Shown: positions 1-7,886 of the stretch, piece after piece | Numbering within the stretch: the first letter of the stretch is position 1 | How the letters are laid out: every line of letters starts with the position of its first letter | Assembly (NCBI RefSeq): GCF_900129375.1 | Contig: NZ_FQVN01000001.1 | Coordinates: forward strand, 620,001-684,000 | Direction: 5' to 3' | Origin: Streptoalloteichus hindustanus | GTDB taxonomy: Bacteria; Actinomycetota; Actinomycetes; Mycobacteriales; Pseudonocardiaceae | DNA length: 64,000 nucleotides | The notes under the pieces: generated by a model | Databases searched by the model: none | The model's input: the letters and a program-made list of their open reading frames with translations, nothing else | What the model was told of the DNA's origin: nothing | Position numbers and translations under genes: made by a program

Positions 1-1
1 G

Positions 2-304
2 GAGGCGTTCGTCCCGACCTCCGAGGACGTGCCGGCCGAGCTGCACGACGACCTGGTCACCTACCGGCAGCGGCTGCTGGAGTCACTGGCCGAGGTCGGC
101 GTCACCGTGCCGGCCGAGCTGCTCCAGCTCGACGGCGTGTACTTCATCCTCAAGTGGTGGGTGCGGCTCTACGGACACATCGCGCTGGAGGTCTTCGACC
201 GCTTCCCGTTCCCGCTGCGCGACGCCGAGCCCCTCTTCGAGCGCATGCTCACCGAGCTCGCCGTCGAGTCGGGCTTCCCGAACCCAGCCGCGAACGACGG
301 CTGA
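2..304 (+). CDS. TetR/AcrR-family regulator, C-terminal part (cut by window edge)
   Basis: Only the last 100 codons are visible; the DNA-binding N-terminus lies before the window. The visible part is an all-helical ligand-binding/dimerisation region, with a tail around WVRLYGHIALEVFDRF and LFERMLTELA that is typical of actinobacterial TetR C-terminal domains. The family represses neighbouring genes until a small ligand binds, but target and ligand cannot be inferred here. The gene converges on leuS, with a shared strong hairpin between them. The TetR assignment is likely but rests on this C-terminal pattern alone. Confidence 0.6.
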   Translation, partial: EAFVPTSEDVPAELHDDLVTYRQRLLESLAEVGVTVPAELLQLDGVYFILKWWVRLYGHIALEVFDRFPFPLRDAEPLFERMLTELAVESGFPNPAANDG

Positions 305-385
305 CGCCCCACCCCCACCGGTCGCTCGGGCGCTGGTCAGGGCGCGGTCCTGCCACCTCCCGGCGGGCGGAGACCATGCGCGAAA

Positions 386-422
386 AGGCGGGGTCGGCGC
401 TCGAACAGCGCCGGCCCCGCCT
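386..422. terminator. Bidirectional terminator between the TetR gene and leuS
   Basis: A 16-bp stem with one T-G wobble and a CGAAC loop. Read on the minus strand it is followed by a TTTT run, so it is a good intrinsic terminator for leuS. It also lies downstream of the TetR gene on the plus strand. Confidence 0.75.
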
Positions 423-436
423 CTGCTCGTCCCGGC

Positions 437-3310
437 TCAGGCCACGACGTTGACCAGGCGACCGGGCACCACGATCACCTTGCGCGGCTCCCTGCCCTCC
501 AGCAACGCGACGATCTTCTCGTCGGCCAGGGCCGCCGCCCGGACCTCGTCCTGGGTCGCCGCCGCCGGCACCGCCACCCGCGAGCGCACCTTGCCGTTGA
601 CCTGGATCGGGTACTCGACCGTGTCCTCCACCAGGTACCGCTCGTCGGCCTCCGGGAACGGCCCGTGGGTCAGCGACTCGGCGTGCCCCAGCCGCTCCCA
701 CAGCTCCTCGGCCACGTGCGGGCACAGCGGCGCCAGCATGAGCACCAGCGGCTCGGCCAGCGCGCGCGGCGTGCCCTCCCGCGAGCTGTACGTCTTGGTG
801 ACGTGGTTGTTCAGCTCGATGAGCTTCGCGGCCGCGGTGTTGTAGCGCAGGTTGTCGTAGTCCTCGCGGACCCCGGCGATGGCCTTGTGCAGCACCCGCA
901 GCGCCTCGTCGTCGGGCTGCTCGTCGGTGACCCGCAGCTCGCCGGTCCGCTCGTCGACCAGGTTGCGCCACAGCCGCTGCAGGAAGCGGTGCGGGCCCAC
1001 CACGTCCCGGGTGGACCACGGCCGCGACGCCTCCAGCGGCCCCATGGACATCTCGTAGAGCCGGAACGTGTCGGCCCCGTAGCGAGCGCACATCTCGTCC
1101 GGGGTGACGACGTTCTTCAGGCTCTTGCCCATCTTGCCGTACTCGCGGTCGACCTCCTGGCCCTGCCAGAAGAACCGCCCGTCGCGCTCCTCCACCTCCT
1201 CCGCGGGGACGTACGCGCCCCGCGCATCGGTGTAGGCGTACGCCTGGACGTACCCCTGGTTGACCAGCCGGCGGAACGGCTCCTCGGAGCTGACGTGGCC
1301 CAGGTCGTACAGCACCTTGTGCCAGAACCGGGCGTAGAGCAGGTGCAGCACGGCGTGCTCCACACCGCCGACGTACAGGTCGACGCCGCCCGGGTCGTCC
1401 GGGCCGTGCAGCTCGGGCTTCTTGCCCAGCCAGTACCGCTCCAGCTCCGGCGCGCAGAACTCCTGGTCGTTGTGCGGGTCCAGGTAGCGCAGGTAGTACC
1501 AGCACGAGCCGGCCCAGTTGGGCATCGTGTTGGTCTCCCTGCGGTACCGCCGGGGCCCGTCGCCCAGGTCGAGCTCGACCTCCACCCAGTCGGTGGCGCG
1601 GGCCAGCGGGGGCGCCGGCTCGCTGTCGGCGTCCTCGGGCTCGAACGTCCGCGGGGAGTAGTCGTCGATGTCGGGCAGCACCACCGGGAGCTGGTCCTCG
1701 GGCAGCGCCACCGGCGTGCCGTCCTCGTCGTAGACGACCGGGAACGGCTCGCCCCAGTACCGCTGCCGGGAGAACAGCCAGTCCCGCAGCTTGTACTGGA
1801 CCGCGCCCTCGCCGTGCCCGTGCTCCTCCAGCCAGCTCGTGACCGCCTTCTTGGCCTCCTCGACGCCCATGCCGTCCAGGAAGCCGGAGTTGGTCAGCGG
1901 GCCCTCGCCGGTGTGGGCCTCGCCGTCGAAGCCCTCCGGCGCGGTCACGACGCGCACGACCGGCAGCCCGAAGGCGGAGGCGAAGTCCCAGTCGCGCTGG
2001 TCGTGGCCGGGCACGGCCATGATCGCGCCGGTGCCGTAGCCCATCAGCACGTAGTCGGCGACGAACACCGGCATGCGGGCGCCGCTGGCCGGGTTGGTGG
2101 CGTAGGCGCCGGTGAACACACCGGTCTTCTCCCGGCTCTCCTGCCGGTCCATCTCCGACTTCGTCGACACGGCCCGGCGGTAGCCGGCGACCGCCTCCCG
2201 CGGGGTGGCGGCGCCGTCGGTCCAGCGCACGTCCACGCCGGCCGGCCACTCGGCGGTCACGAGCTGGTCGACCAGCGGGTGCTCCGGCGCCAGCACCAGG
2301 TAGGTGGCGCCGAAGAGGGTGTCCGGGCGGGTCGTGAAGACCTCGACGCCCGCCTCCCCGCCGGTGGCGGTGCCCACCGGGAAGCGGACCCGGGCGCCGT
2401 ACGAGCGGCCGATCCAGTTCCGCTGCATGGCCTTGACCGGTTCCGGCCAGTCCATCCGGTCCAGGTCGTCGACCAGCCGGTCGGCGTAGGCGGTGATCCG
2501 CATCATCCACTGCCGCAGGTTGCGGCGGAAGACCGGGAAGTTGCCGCGCTCGCTGCGGCCGTCGGCGGTGACCTCCTCGTTGGCCAGCACGGTGCCCAGC
2601 CCCGGGCACCAGTTCACCGGCTCCTCGGACAGGTAGGCCAGCCGGTGCGAGTCGACCAGCCGGCGCCGCTCGTCGGCGGCCAGCTCCGACCACGGCCGGC
2701 CGTCCGGGGTGGGCCGCTCGCCGGTCTCGTACCGGCGGACCAGCTCGGCGATCGGCCGGGCGCGGTTCGCCTCGGCGTCGTACCAGGAGTCGTAGATCTT
2801 CAGGAAGATCCACTGGGTCCAGCGGTAGTACTCGACGTCGGTGGTGGCGAACGTGCGGCGCGGGTCGTGGGCCAGGCCCAGCTGCCGGAGCTGGGCCCGG
2901 TAGCGGGCCATGTTGGTCTCGGTGGTGGTCCTGGGGTGGGTGCCGGTCTGCACCGCGTACTGCTCCGCGGGCAGGCCGAACGCGTCGAAGCCCAGCGCGT
3001 GCAGCACGTTGCGGCCGGTCATGCGCTTGTAGCGGCCCAGCACGTCGGTGCCGATGTAGCCCAGGGGGTGGCCGACGTGCAGTCCCGCGCCCGACGGGTA
3101 CGGGAACATGTCCATCAGGAAGAGCTTCTCGCCGGCCGCCGGGTGCTCCGGGTCGGCGAGCTCGCCGGACGGGTTCGGGGCGTGGAAGGTGCCCCGCTCG
3201 TCCCAGAGGTCCTGCCACCGCCGCTCGACGCGGGCGGCCAGCTCCGCCGTGTAGCGGAAGGCCGGCACCTCCTCCTGGGCCTGGCCGTTCTGGGCCACGT
3301 CCGTGCTCAT
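437..3310 (-). CDS. leuS: Leucyl-tRNA synthetase
   Basis: Class I aminoacyl-tRNA synthetase that charges tRNA-Leu; about 957 aa, normal for the bacterial enzyme. The HIGH motif is seen as HVGHPLG (about residue 75) and the KMSKS loop as KMGKS (about 727), with the CP1 editing insertion between them and the anticodon-binding helices and C-terminal domain after. The ATG at 3310 is chosen because GGGAGGA lies 7 nt upstream. An in-frame ATG at 3376 would run through the leader terminator and is less likely. Expression appears to be controlled by the upstream leader peptide and terminator, entries 3407-3445 and 3344-3373. Confidence 0.97.
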   Translation of the reverse strand: MSTDVAQNGQAQEEVPAFRYTAELAARVERRWQDLWDERGTFHAPNPSGELADPEHPAAGEKLFLMDMFPYPSGAGLHVGHPLGYIGTDVLGRYKRMTGRNVLHALGFDAFGLPAEQYAVQTGTHPRTTTETNMARYRAQLRQLGLAHDPRRTFATTDVEYYRWTQWIFLKIYDSWYDAEANRARPIAELVRRYETGERPTPDGRPWSELAADERRRLVDSHRLAYLSEEPVNWCPGLGTVLANEEVTADGRSERGNFPVFRRNLRQWMMRITAYADRLVDDLDRMDWPEPVKAMQRNWIGRSYGARVRFPVGTATGGEAGVEVFTTRPDTLFGATYLVLAPEHPLVDQLVTAEWPAGVDVRWTDGAATPREAVAGYRRAVSTKSEMDRQESREKTGVFTGAYATNPASGARMPVFVADYVLMGYGTGAIMAVPGHDQRDWDFASAFGLPVVRVVTAPEGFDGEAHTGEGPLTNSGFLDGMGVEEAKKAVTSWLEEHGHGEGAVQYKLRDWLFSRQRYWGEPFPVVYDEDGTPVALPEDQLPVVLPDIDDYSPRTFEPEDADSEPAPPLARATDWVEVELDLGDGPRRYRRETNTMPNWAGSCWYYLRYLDPHNDQEFCAPELERYWLGKKPELHGPDDPGGVDLYVGGVEHAVLHLLYARFWHKVLYDLGHVSSEEPFRRLVNQGYVQAYAYTDARGAYVPAEEVEERDGRFFWQGQEVDREYGKMGKSLKNVVTPDEMCARYGADTFRLYEMSMGPLEASRPWSTRDVVGPHRFLQRLWRNLVDERTGELRVTDEQPDDEALRVLHKAIAGVREDYDNLRYNTAAAKLIELNNHVTKTYSSREGTPRALAEPLVLMLAPLCPHVAEELWERLGHAESLTHGPFPEADERYLVEDTVEYPIQVNGKVRSRVAVPAAATQDEVRAAALADEKIVALLEGREPRKVIVVPGRLVNVVA

Positions 3311-3343
3311 CGCTCGTCCTCCCGGTTCCGTCCCGCCCCCTGA

Positions 3344-3373
3344 CAACAACAAACCCCCCAGCCCGTGGAGGGG
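3344..3373 (-). terminator. Attenuator-type terminator in the leuS leader
   Basis: On the minus strand CCCCTCC pairs with GGGGGG around an 8-nt loop and is followed by TTTGTTGTTG, the pattern of an intrinsic terminator. It sits between the leucine leader peptide and the leuS ribosome-binding site. A second strong hairpin (3386-3415, CCGCGC/GCGCGG plus GACC/GGTC) overlaps the leader stop codon and could be the pause stem. It could alternatively simply terminate the gene that ends at 3494. Confidence 0.6.
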
Positions 3374-3406
3374 CATGAGGGGTCGCCGCGCGGACCTTCT
3401 CGCGGG

Positions 3407-3445
3407 TCAGCGCGGCCAGGTAAGAAGGAGGCGGGCCGTGCTCAC
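3407..3445 (-). CDS. Leucine-rich leader peptide of leuS (12 aa)
   Basis: A GTG-started 13-codon reading frame encodes MSTARLLLTWPR. It has three consecutive leucine codons (CTC CTT CTT), two of them CTT, which is rare in this GC-rich DNA. A -10 element TATCCT at 3453-3458 on the minus strand puts transcription start at about 3446, so the peptide would be leaderless. A pause-like stem over its stop codon and a terminator before leuS complete a classical ribosome-mediated attenuation layout: stalling at Leu codons when charged tRNA-Leu is low would favour leuS read-through. The regulation is inferred from layout only. Confidence 0.6.
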   Translation of the reverse strand: MSTARLLLTWPR

Positions 3446-3493
3446 GCCGTCGAGGATAGCGCGCGCACGACCCGCCCCGCCCGGGTGTCGCCG

Positions 3494-4642
3494 CTACCGG
3501 ACCGCGACCGCGATCACCTGGCTGACCTGGGACGCCGCGAAGTTGTCGTCGCTGACCAGCATCAGGACGCGCTCCCCGGTGGGCAGCGTCGGCCCCCACG
3601 CCATGCCCTCCACGTTGTCCACAGTGGACAGAGGGAGGTCGGCGAGGTCGAGCACCAGGCGCTTGTGGACCGGGCGGAACCCGCCGTCGGCCAGCGACGC
3701 CCGGCCCAGGACGTCGGTCGCGCCCCGCACGTCGACCTCGTACACCCGCACCCGGTTGCCCACGCCGGTGACGAACGACCGCTCCATCACCAGGTAGCGG
3801 TGCCGGTCCACCGCGAGCACCTCGACGACGCCGTTGTTGCTGAACGCCCCGGCCGGCTTCGGCTCCGCGAACACCGGCTCGACGGGGTAGGCGAGCTGGC
3901 GCACCGCCCGCCCCCGGTACTTGTCGACGAAGGTCAGCCGGGTGGTGGCGCCGGCGCGCGTGGTGGGCTCCGGCCCGTCCTGGAGCAGCGGACCCTCCAT
4001 CGCGGTCACGAGCTGGCGGCCGTCCGTGCTGATGGCGAGCCCCTCCAGCGCTGCGTTGCGCCTCGGCCCGGTCTGGCCCGCGCTCATCCGCAGGTTGTCC
4101 GGCAGCCGCAGCTCCCGGACGTGCGACCCGCTCGGCCGGGCCTGCCGCAGGAACGGGTCGATCAGCGTCGGCGCACCGTCGGCGGGCACGACCCGGTCAC
4201 CCTCGCTGGTCCAGTAGAGGCTGCCGTCGAACGGGTCGACCCGGATCGCCTCCGGGTCCGGGGTGTCGGCCGCCCTGGGCGGGAAGGTCGTGCCGTCCGG
4301 GCGGCGCAGCGGGCGGGTGCCCGTGATCCGGACGTCCCGCAGCCCCCGGGCGTCCACCTGGATCCGCGCGGTGTAGAACCGCGCCGGCTGCCGGTCGGAC
4401 CGGTCGTCGCTGATCAGGTACCACTCGCCGGTCCACCGGTTGTAGTCCAGCCCGGAGAGGCCGCCGACGGTGGTGCCGCCGACCTCCATCGCGTGGGGCA
4501 ACGTCTTCTCGCCGAGGAAGCGCACGTGACGCACGGCGGGGGAGCCGGGCGGGCCGAAGGCCTCCGGCTCGGCCGAGGCCACGCCGGCGGTGGTGAGCAG
4601 GGCGGTGGCCGCCAGCGCGGTGCACAGGACGCGTCGCAACAT
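3494..4642 (-). CDS. Secreted esterase-like / phytase-like family protein
   Basis: About 382 aa with a signal peptide (basic start, hydrophobic stretch to about residue 25, ASA cleavage site), so exported. The body matches the beta-propeller 'esterase-like activity of phytase' family (PF13449 type): GGLSGLDYN near the N-terminus, DPEAI, ALEGLAIS, and a C-terminal DNVEGMAWGP segment. Substrate is unknown; calcium-binding propeller folds are usual for the family. An in-frame GTG at 4654 is an alternative start, and neither start has a strong ribosome-binding site. A DnaA-box-like TTGTCCACA lies inside the coding sequence at 3615. Confidence 0.8.
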   Translation of the reverse strand: MLRRVLCTALAATALLTTAGVASAEPEAFGPPGSPAVRHVRFLGEKTLPHAMEVGGTTVGGLSGLDYNRWTGEWYLISDDRSDRQPARFYTARIQVDARGLRDVRITGTRPLRRPDGTTFPPRAADTPDPEAIRVDPFDGSLYWTSEGDRVVPADGAPTLIDPFLRQARPSGSHVRELRLPDNLRMSAGQTGPRRNAALEGLAISTDGRQLVTAMEGPLLQDGPEPTTRAGATTRLTFVDKYRGRAVRQLAYPVEPVFAEPKPAGAFSNNGVVEVLAVDRHRYLVMERSFVTGVGNRVRVYEVDVRGATDVLGRASLADGGFRPVHKRLVLDLADLPLSTVDNVEGMAWGPTLPTGERVLMLVSDDNFAASQVSQVIAVAVR

Positions 4643-4695
4643 GGCGCGCAGCACACCCGATCGGGGTGACGGCGAGGTGGCCGGCGGGTCACGCT

Positions 4696-4701
4696 TACGC
4701 T
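4696..4701 (+). promoter_or_regulatory. -10 element for the SdpI-like gene
   Basis: TACGCT sits 7 nt before the GTG at 4709, so transcription would begin at or next to the start codon. This is the leaderless arrangement common in actinomycetes and is the reason the GTG at 4709 is preferred over the one at 4703. Confidence 0.45.
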
Positions 4702-4708
4702 CGTGGAC

Positions 4709-5155
4709 GTGAACCTCGCAGTTCAGGCCTCCGGCGCCCCGCTCGGTCTGCAGATCGCGTTCTGCGTCGTGCTCCTGGCGCTGGGCGTCGGGCTCGTGCT
4801 CATCGGCTCGCGGGGCCTGCGCGGCACCCTGCCGCGCAACCGGTTCGCCGGCGTCCGCACCGAGCCGGCGCTGCGCAGCGAGGACACCTTCCGCCTGGCC
4901 AACCGGGTGGCCGGCCTGCCCAACGTGGTGGCCGGCGGCGTCGGCGGGCTGGCCGGCCTGGCCGTCCTCGGCCTGCCGTCCACCGCGAGCGTGCTGGTGG
5001 TCGGCCTGGTGGGGCTGGCCGGCGCCTTCGGCCTCGCCGTCGCCGGCAACGTGTTGGGCACCAGGGCCGCGGCCGCGCTGCCCCAGCCGAAGGCGGCCGG
5101 GTGCGGCGGTTGCTGCGGCGGCTGCACCGTCAAGCAGTCCCTCTGCGGTAGCTGA
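4709..5155 (+). CDS. SdpI-family membrane protein with a cysteine-rich tail
   Basis: 148 aa. Three to four hydrophobic segments surround the SdpI signature region GTLPRNRFAGVRTEPALRS and a conserved FRLANRVAG segment. The family includes the Bacillus toxin-immunity/signalling protein SdpI, but actinobacterial members are of unknown role. The C-terminus is unusual: GCGGCCGGC followed by a last cysteine, five cysteines in 16 residues, a possible metal or redox site. Probably a single gene; it runs towards the opposite-strand yqgE. Confidence 0.75.
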   Translation: MNLAVQASGAPLGLQIAFCVVLLALGVGLVLIGSRGLRGTLPRNRFAGVRTEPALRSEDTFRLANRVAGLPNVVAGGVGGLAGLAVLGLPSTASVLVVGLVGLAGAFGLAVAGNVLGTRAAAALPQPKAAGCGGCCGGCTVKQSLCGS

Positions 5156-5239
5156 CCCGCCCGGACCAACACCCAGGTAGCCGACGTCGGCCCGCGCCGC
5201 CCGCGTCGGCGCACCAGCGGGGAGGGCCGGCCGCGCCCG

Positions 5240-5812
5240 TCAGTTCCTGGTGACGTCGATCGGGTGAGTGGCCAACAACGCCAGCGGGAGTCCCTGCCGA
5301 CGCAGGACCCGTCCCCACAGGTCGATGCCGGGCGGGGTGAGCACGTCGTCCGGCAGCGCGGGCACCACGATCCAGTCGCCGCGCTCGATCTCGTCGGCGA
5401 GCTGGTCGGCGCCCCAGCCGGAGTAGCCCGCGAAGACCCGCAACCCCCGCACCTTCGGCGCGAGCTCCTCCGGGTCGCTGTCCAGGTCCACCAGCGCCAC
5501 CGGCCCGCGCACCCCGATCACGCCGGACACGTCCGCCGCGTCCTGGCCGGTGCGCAGCGCCGCCAGGCACAACGCGGTCTTCTGCTCCACCGGGCCGCCC
5601 ACGAACACCGCCCGGGGGCGGCTGGCGAACGGCCCCCAGATCGGCAGCACGTCGTGCACCGAGACCTCGCTCGGGCGGTTGAGCACGACCCCGAGCGTGC
5701 CCTCACCGCGGTGGTCGATGACGTAGACCACCGTCCGGCGGAAGTTCGGGTCGAGCAGACCGGGCGCGGCCACCAGCAGCGTGCCCGGCTCGACGTCGGC
5801 ATCGGGTCGCAC
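5240..5812 (-). CDS. YqgE/AlgH family protein (UPF0301)
   Basis: 190 aa from the GTG at 5812, the usual family length. It shows the family hallmarks PGTLLVAAPGLLDPNF at the N-terminus, VVLNRPS, VFVGGPVE and RVFAGYSGWGADQL. The molecular function is not established; the AlgH name comes from alginate regulation in Pseudomonas and should not be transferred. A longer reading frame opens at 5881, but its extra 23 residues are basic, atypical and overlap the divergent promoter region, so the internal GTG (GGTGGGA upstream) is preferred. Confidence 0.85.
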   Translation of the reverse strand: MRPDADVEPGTLLVAAPGLLDPNFRRTVVYVIDHRGEGTLGVVLNRPSEVSVHDVLPIWGPFASRPRAVFVGGPVEQKTALCLAALRTGQDAADVSGVIGVRGPVALVDLDSDPEELAPKVRGLRVFAGYSGWGADQLADEIERGDWIVVPALPDDVLTPPGIDLWGRVLRRQGLPLALLATHPIDVTRN

Positions 5813-5874
5813 CGGCCCATGATCCCACCGACCACGCCTGCGACACGGGTCACGCCGCGCTCGGGTCGGAGTGG

Positions 5875-6050
5875 GGAACACCCGGCCGGCGGGCTACGTT
5901 GGTACCCGTGGTCGGTGGCCTCCGTGTCCCCCGGGCCCACAGTAGAAGAGCCTTCGCGGAATACCGTACGGCTGGAGCCGCGTCGCGCCACGCCGCCGAG
6001 AGGCGACCGGGTCACCGACCACCGCTGGCCGGGCCGAAAGGCCCGGCCAG
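5875..6050 (+). ncRNA. Candidate short stress transcript (ECF promoter to strong terminator)
   Basis: A sequence of ECF sigma type, GGAAC (5875-5879), 17 nt, CGTT (5897-5900), is followed 125 nt later by a perfect 11-bp GC hairpin with a GAAA loop (6025-6050). No closed short reading frame fits, since the frames run on past the hairpin. The unit could be a small RNA, or a long leader and attenuator for the MFS gene at 6219, which has its own -10. Nothing else is visible in the 5813-6218 gap. Confidence 0.35.
6025..6050 (+). terminator. Perfect 11-bp hairpin with GAAA tetraloop
   Basis: CTGGCCGGGCC, GAAA, then the exact complement. It is not followed by a T-run, which is common for actinobacterial terminators. 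It lies in the gap between yqgE and the MFS gene. Confidence 0.55.
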
Positions 6051-6204
6051 TCGTGTCTCCGGGGCCGGAACGCCCTGCCCGGCGCCCCAGCGGCGGTCGT
6101 CGTCCCGCGCGCCCCGCTCGCGCCCCGCGCCCGCCTCGCCCGGTGATCCTTTCTCCGGTCGACCAACCGCCGGGAAATCCGGCCCGACCGGGGCCTCCCA
6201 CCCG

Positions 6205-6210
6205 TAGGCT
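6205..6210 (+). promoter_or_regulatory. -10 element TAGGCT of the MFS gene (leaderless)
   Basis: TAGGCT lies 8 nt before the GTG at 6219, so the mRNA should start at or very near the start codon, with no ribosome-binding site. This supports the GTG at 6219 as the true start. Confidence 0.5.
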
Positions 6211-6218
6211 GGGGCCTC

Positions 6219-7535
6219 GTGACGACCGCCGCCGGTTCGGCGACCAGCCCCGCCAGGAAGGTGGGAGCGCGTCGGCTGTTCGCCGGCGGCGGCTTCCGCC
6301 GGCTGCTGCTCTCCCGCCTCACCGCCCAGTGGGGCGACGGCGTCTTCCAGGCCGGCCTCGGCGGCGCGGTGCTGTTCAACCCGGAACGACAGGCCGACCC
6401 GGCCGCGGTCGCCGCCGGCCTCGCCGTGCTGCTGCTCCCGTACTCGGTGATCGGGCCGTTCGCCGGGGCGTTGCTCGACCGCTGGGACCGGAGACGGGTG
6501 CTCGTCGCGGCGAACCTGCTGCGCGGCGCGCTCGTCGTGCTGACCGTCGTCGCGGTCGGCACCGGCATGGAGGGCGTGCCGCTCTACGCCGGGGCCCTGC
6601 TCGTCATGGGGGTGAGCCGCTTCGTCGGCGCCGGGTTGTCCGCCTCGCTGCCGCACGTCGTCGACCGGGACCACCTCGTGGAGGCCAACGCGCTGGCCGC
6701 CACCCTGGGCGCCGTCGCCGCGGCGGTGGGCGGCGCGTGCGCGATCGGGCTGCGCGGTGTCGTCGGCGCGGACAACGCGGGCTCGGCCGTGGTCACCGCC
6801 GTGGCGGTGGTGGGGTCGGCGGTCGCGGCGCTCGTCGCGGCCGGGTTCGCCCGAGGCCAGCTCGGCCCCGACGAGTTCGACGAACCGGCGCAGACCATGG
6901 TGGCCGTCGCCCACGGCCTCGGCGACGGCGCCCGCGCGGTGGCCAGGACCCCGTCCGTCGCGGCCGGCTTCGTCGCGTTGATGGCCCACCGGCTGGTGTT
7001 CGGCGCCTCGACGCTCGCCGGCGTGCTGCTCATGCGGTACGCGTTCGGCGACGACGGCCTCTTCCGCTCGGGGATGGCCGGTGTGGGGCAGGCGGTCGCC
7101 GCGGGCGCGGCCGGGATGCTGGTCGCCGCCGTCGTCACCGCGCCCCTGGTGAACAGGTTCGGCCGCCGGGCCACGATCACCGCCGCGCTGCTCACGGCGG
7201 CGACCGCGCAGCTCTGCGTGGGACTGGTCCTGTCGCTGCCGACGGTCGTGGTGGTGACGTTCTTCATCGCCGGCGGCGGCCAGGTGGTGAAGCTCTGCGT
7301 CGACGCGGCCGTGCAGCAGGACGTGGGCGACGAGGTCCGAGGCCGGGTGTTCGCGCTTTACGACACGCTCTTCAACAGCATGTACGTGTTGGCCATTTCG
7401 CTGACCGCCATCGTGCTGCCGCAGAACGGTTACGCGCCCGGCCTTCTCGTCGCCGTGGCATCGGTCTACCTCATCGGCATGGTCGGTTATCTCGCGATGG
7501 ACCGCCGCTCCGGCGCCTCCCGCCACCGGCCGTGA
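6219..7535 (+). CDS. MFS transporter
   Basis: 438 aa with about 12 hydrophobic segments. The cytoplasmic loop between helices 2 and 3 shows the major-facilitator motif as GALLDRWDRRRVL, and a second half-repeat begins near residue 240. The layout resembles the actinobacterial macrolide-efflux/DHA3-like MFS proteins that accompany oriC-proximal housekeeping genes. The substrate cannot be told from sequence. The GTG start is supported by the adjoining -10. It converges with the CCA-adding enzyme gene, with repeat element 1 between them. Confidence 0.85.
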   Translation: MTTAAGSATSPARKVGARRLFAGGGFRRLLLSRLTAQWGDGVFQAGLGGAVLFNPERQADPAAVAAGLAVLLLPYSVIGPFAGALLDRWDRRRVLVAANLLRGALVVLTVVAVGTGMEGVPLYAGALLVMGVSRFVGAGLSASLPHVVDRDHLVEANALAATLGAVAAAVGGACAIGLRGVVGADNAGSAVVTAVAVVGSAVAALVAAGFARGQLGPDEFDEPAQTMVAVAHGLGDGARAVARTPSVAAGFVALMAHRLVFGASTLAGVLLMRYAFGDDGLFRSGMAGVGQAVAAGAAGMLVAAVVTAPLVNRFGRRATITAALLTAATAQLCVGLVLSLPTVVVVTFFIAGGGQVVKLCVDAAVQQDVGDEVRGRVFALYDTLFNSMYVLAISLTAIVLPQNGYAPGLLVAVASVYLIGMVGYLAMDRRSGASRHRP

Positions 7536-7625
7536 CAGCGCGTTTCACGAGCTGCTCGCCCCACCCGACCGGAAGAGCCAGCGACCCCGCCTGACCAGCG
7601 CCTTCCCCCTCTTCCACACCCCTCA

Positions 7626-7719
7626 GGACAGCCCCCACCCGCCCTGGGGGGCGAGCCCCGCTCCAGCCTATCGACCACGAAAAGGCCGGCGAAAGTCCCG
7701 CCCGCCAGCCTGTGGACAA
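7626..7719 (-). repeat. Dispersed DnaA-box/promoter/GC-core element, copy 1
   Basis: The 47-nt core occupies 7626-7672 on the minus strand: GATAGGCTGGAGC, then GGGGCTCGCCCCCC, then three G-runs ending in CTGTCC. A TTGTCCACA box lies at 7711-7719, 41 nt before the -10-like TAGGCT, and a further box lies at 7783-7791. The -35 is poor in this copy. It fills the convergent gap between the MFS gene and the CCA-adding enzyme gene (7536-7886), in which I see no gene or tail-type terminator. Confidence 0.8.
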
Positions 7720-7886
7720 CTCAGGCCGGCATCACCCGACCATCGGGTTCATTCACTCCTTGGCACAACCGGAGCCAAACCCTGTGGACAACTATTCGCC
7801 ACGAGGCTCCGATAATGCTATAAGCCCGAACCCGACGGCCGCGAAAAGCAAATCGCGAGAAACACCCGCGCCGGTGAGGACCCCGC

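Noticed and set aside
249-3599. Very long open frames antisense to or out of frame with leuS (for example 249-3599 minus, 665-3343 plus)
   Set aside because: They are GC-driven shadows of leuS; only the 437-3310 frame has synthetase motifs.
5907-6024. 6C-type RNA of actinobacteria
   Set aside because: The transcript has only a run of five C and not the two C-rich loops that define that RNA.
7471-7719. Short open frames reading through the repeat cores (also near 50118, 54847, 24180)
   Set aside because: The shared peptide strings come from the repeated DNA itself, in different frames and strands; there is no ribosome site or domain.
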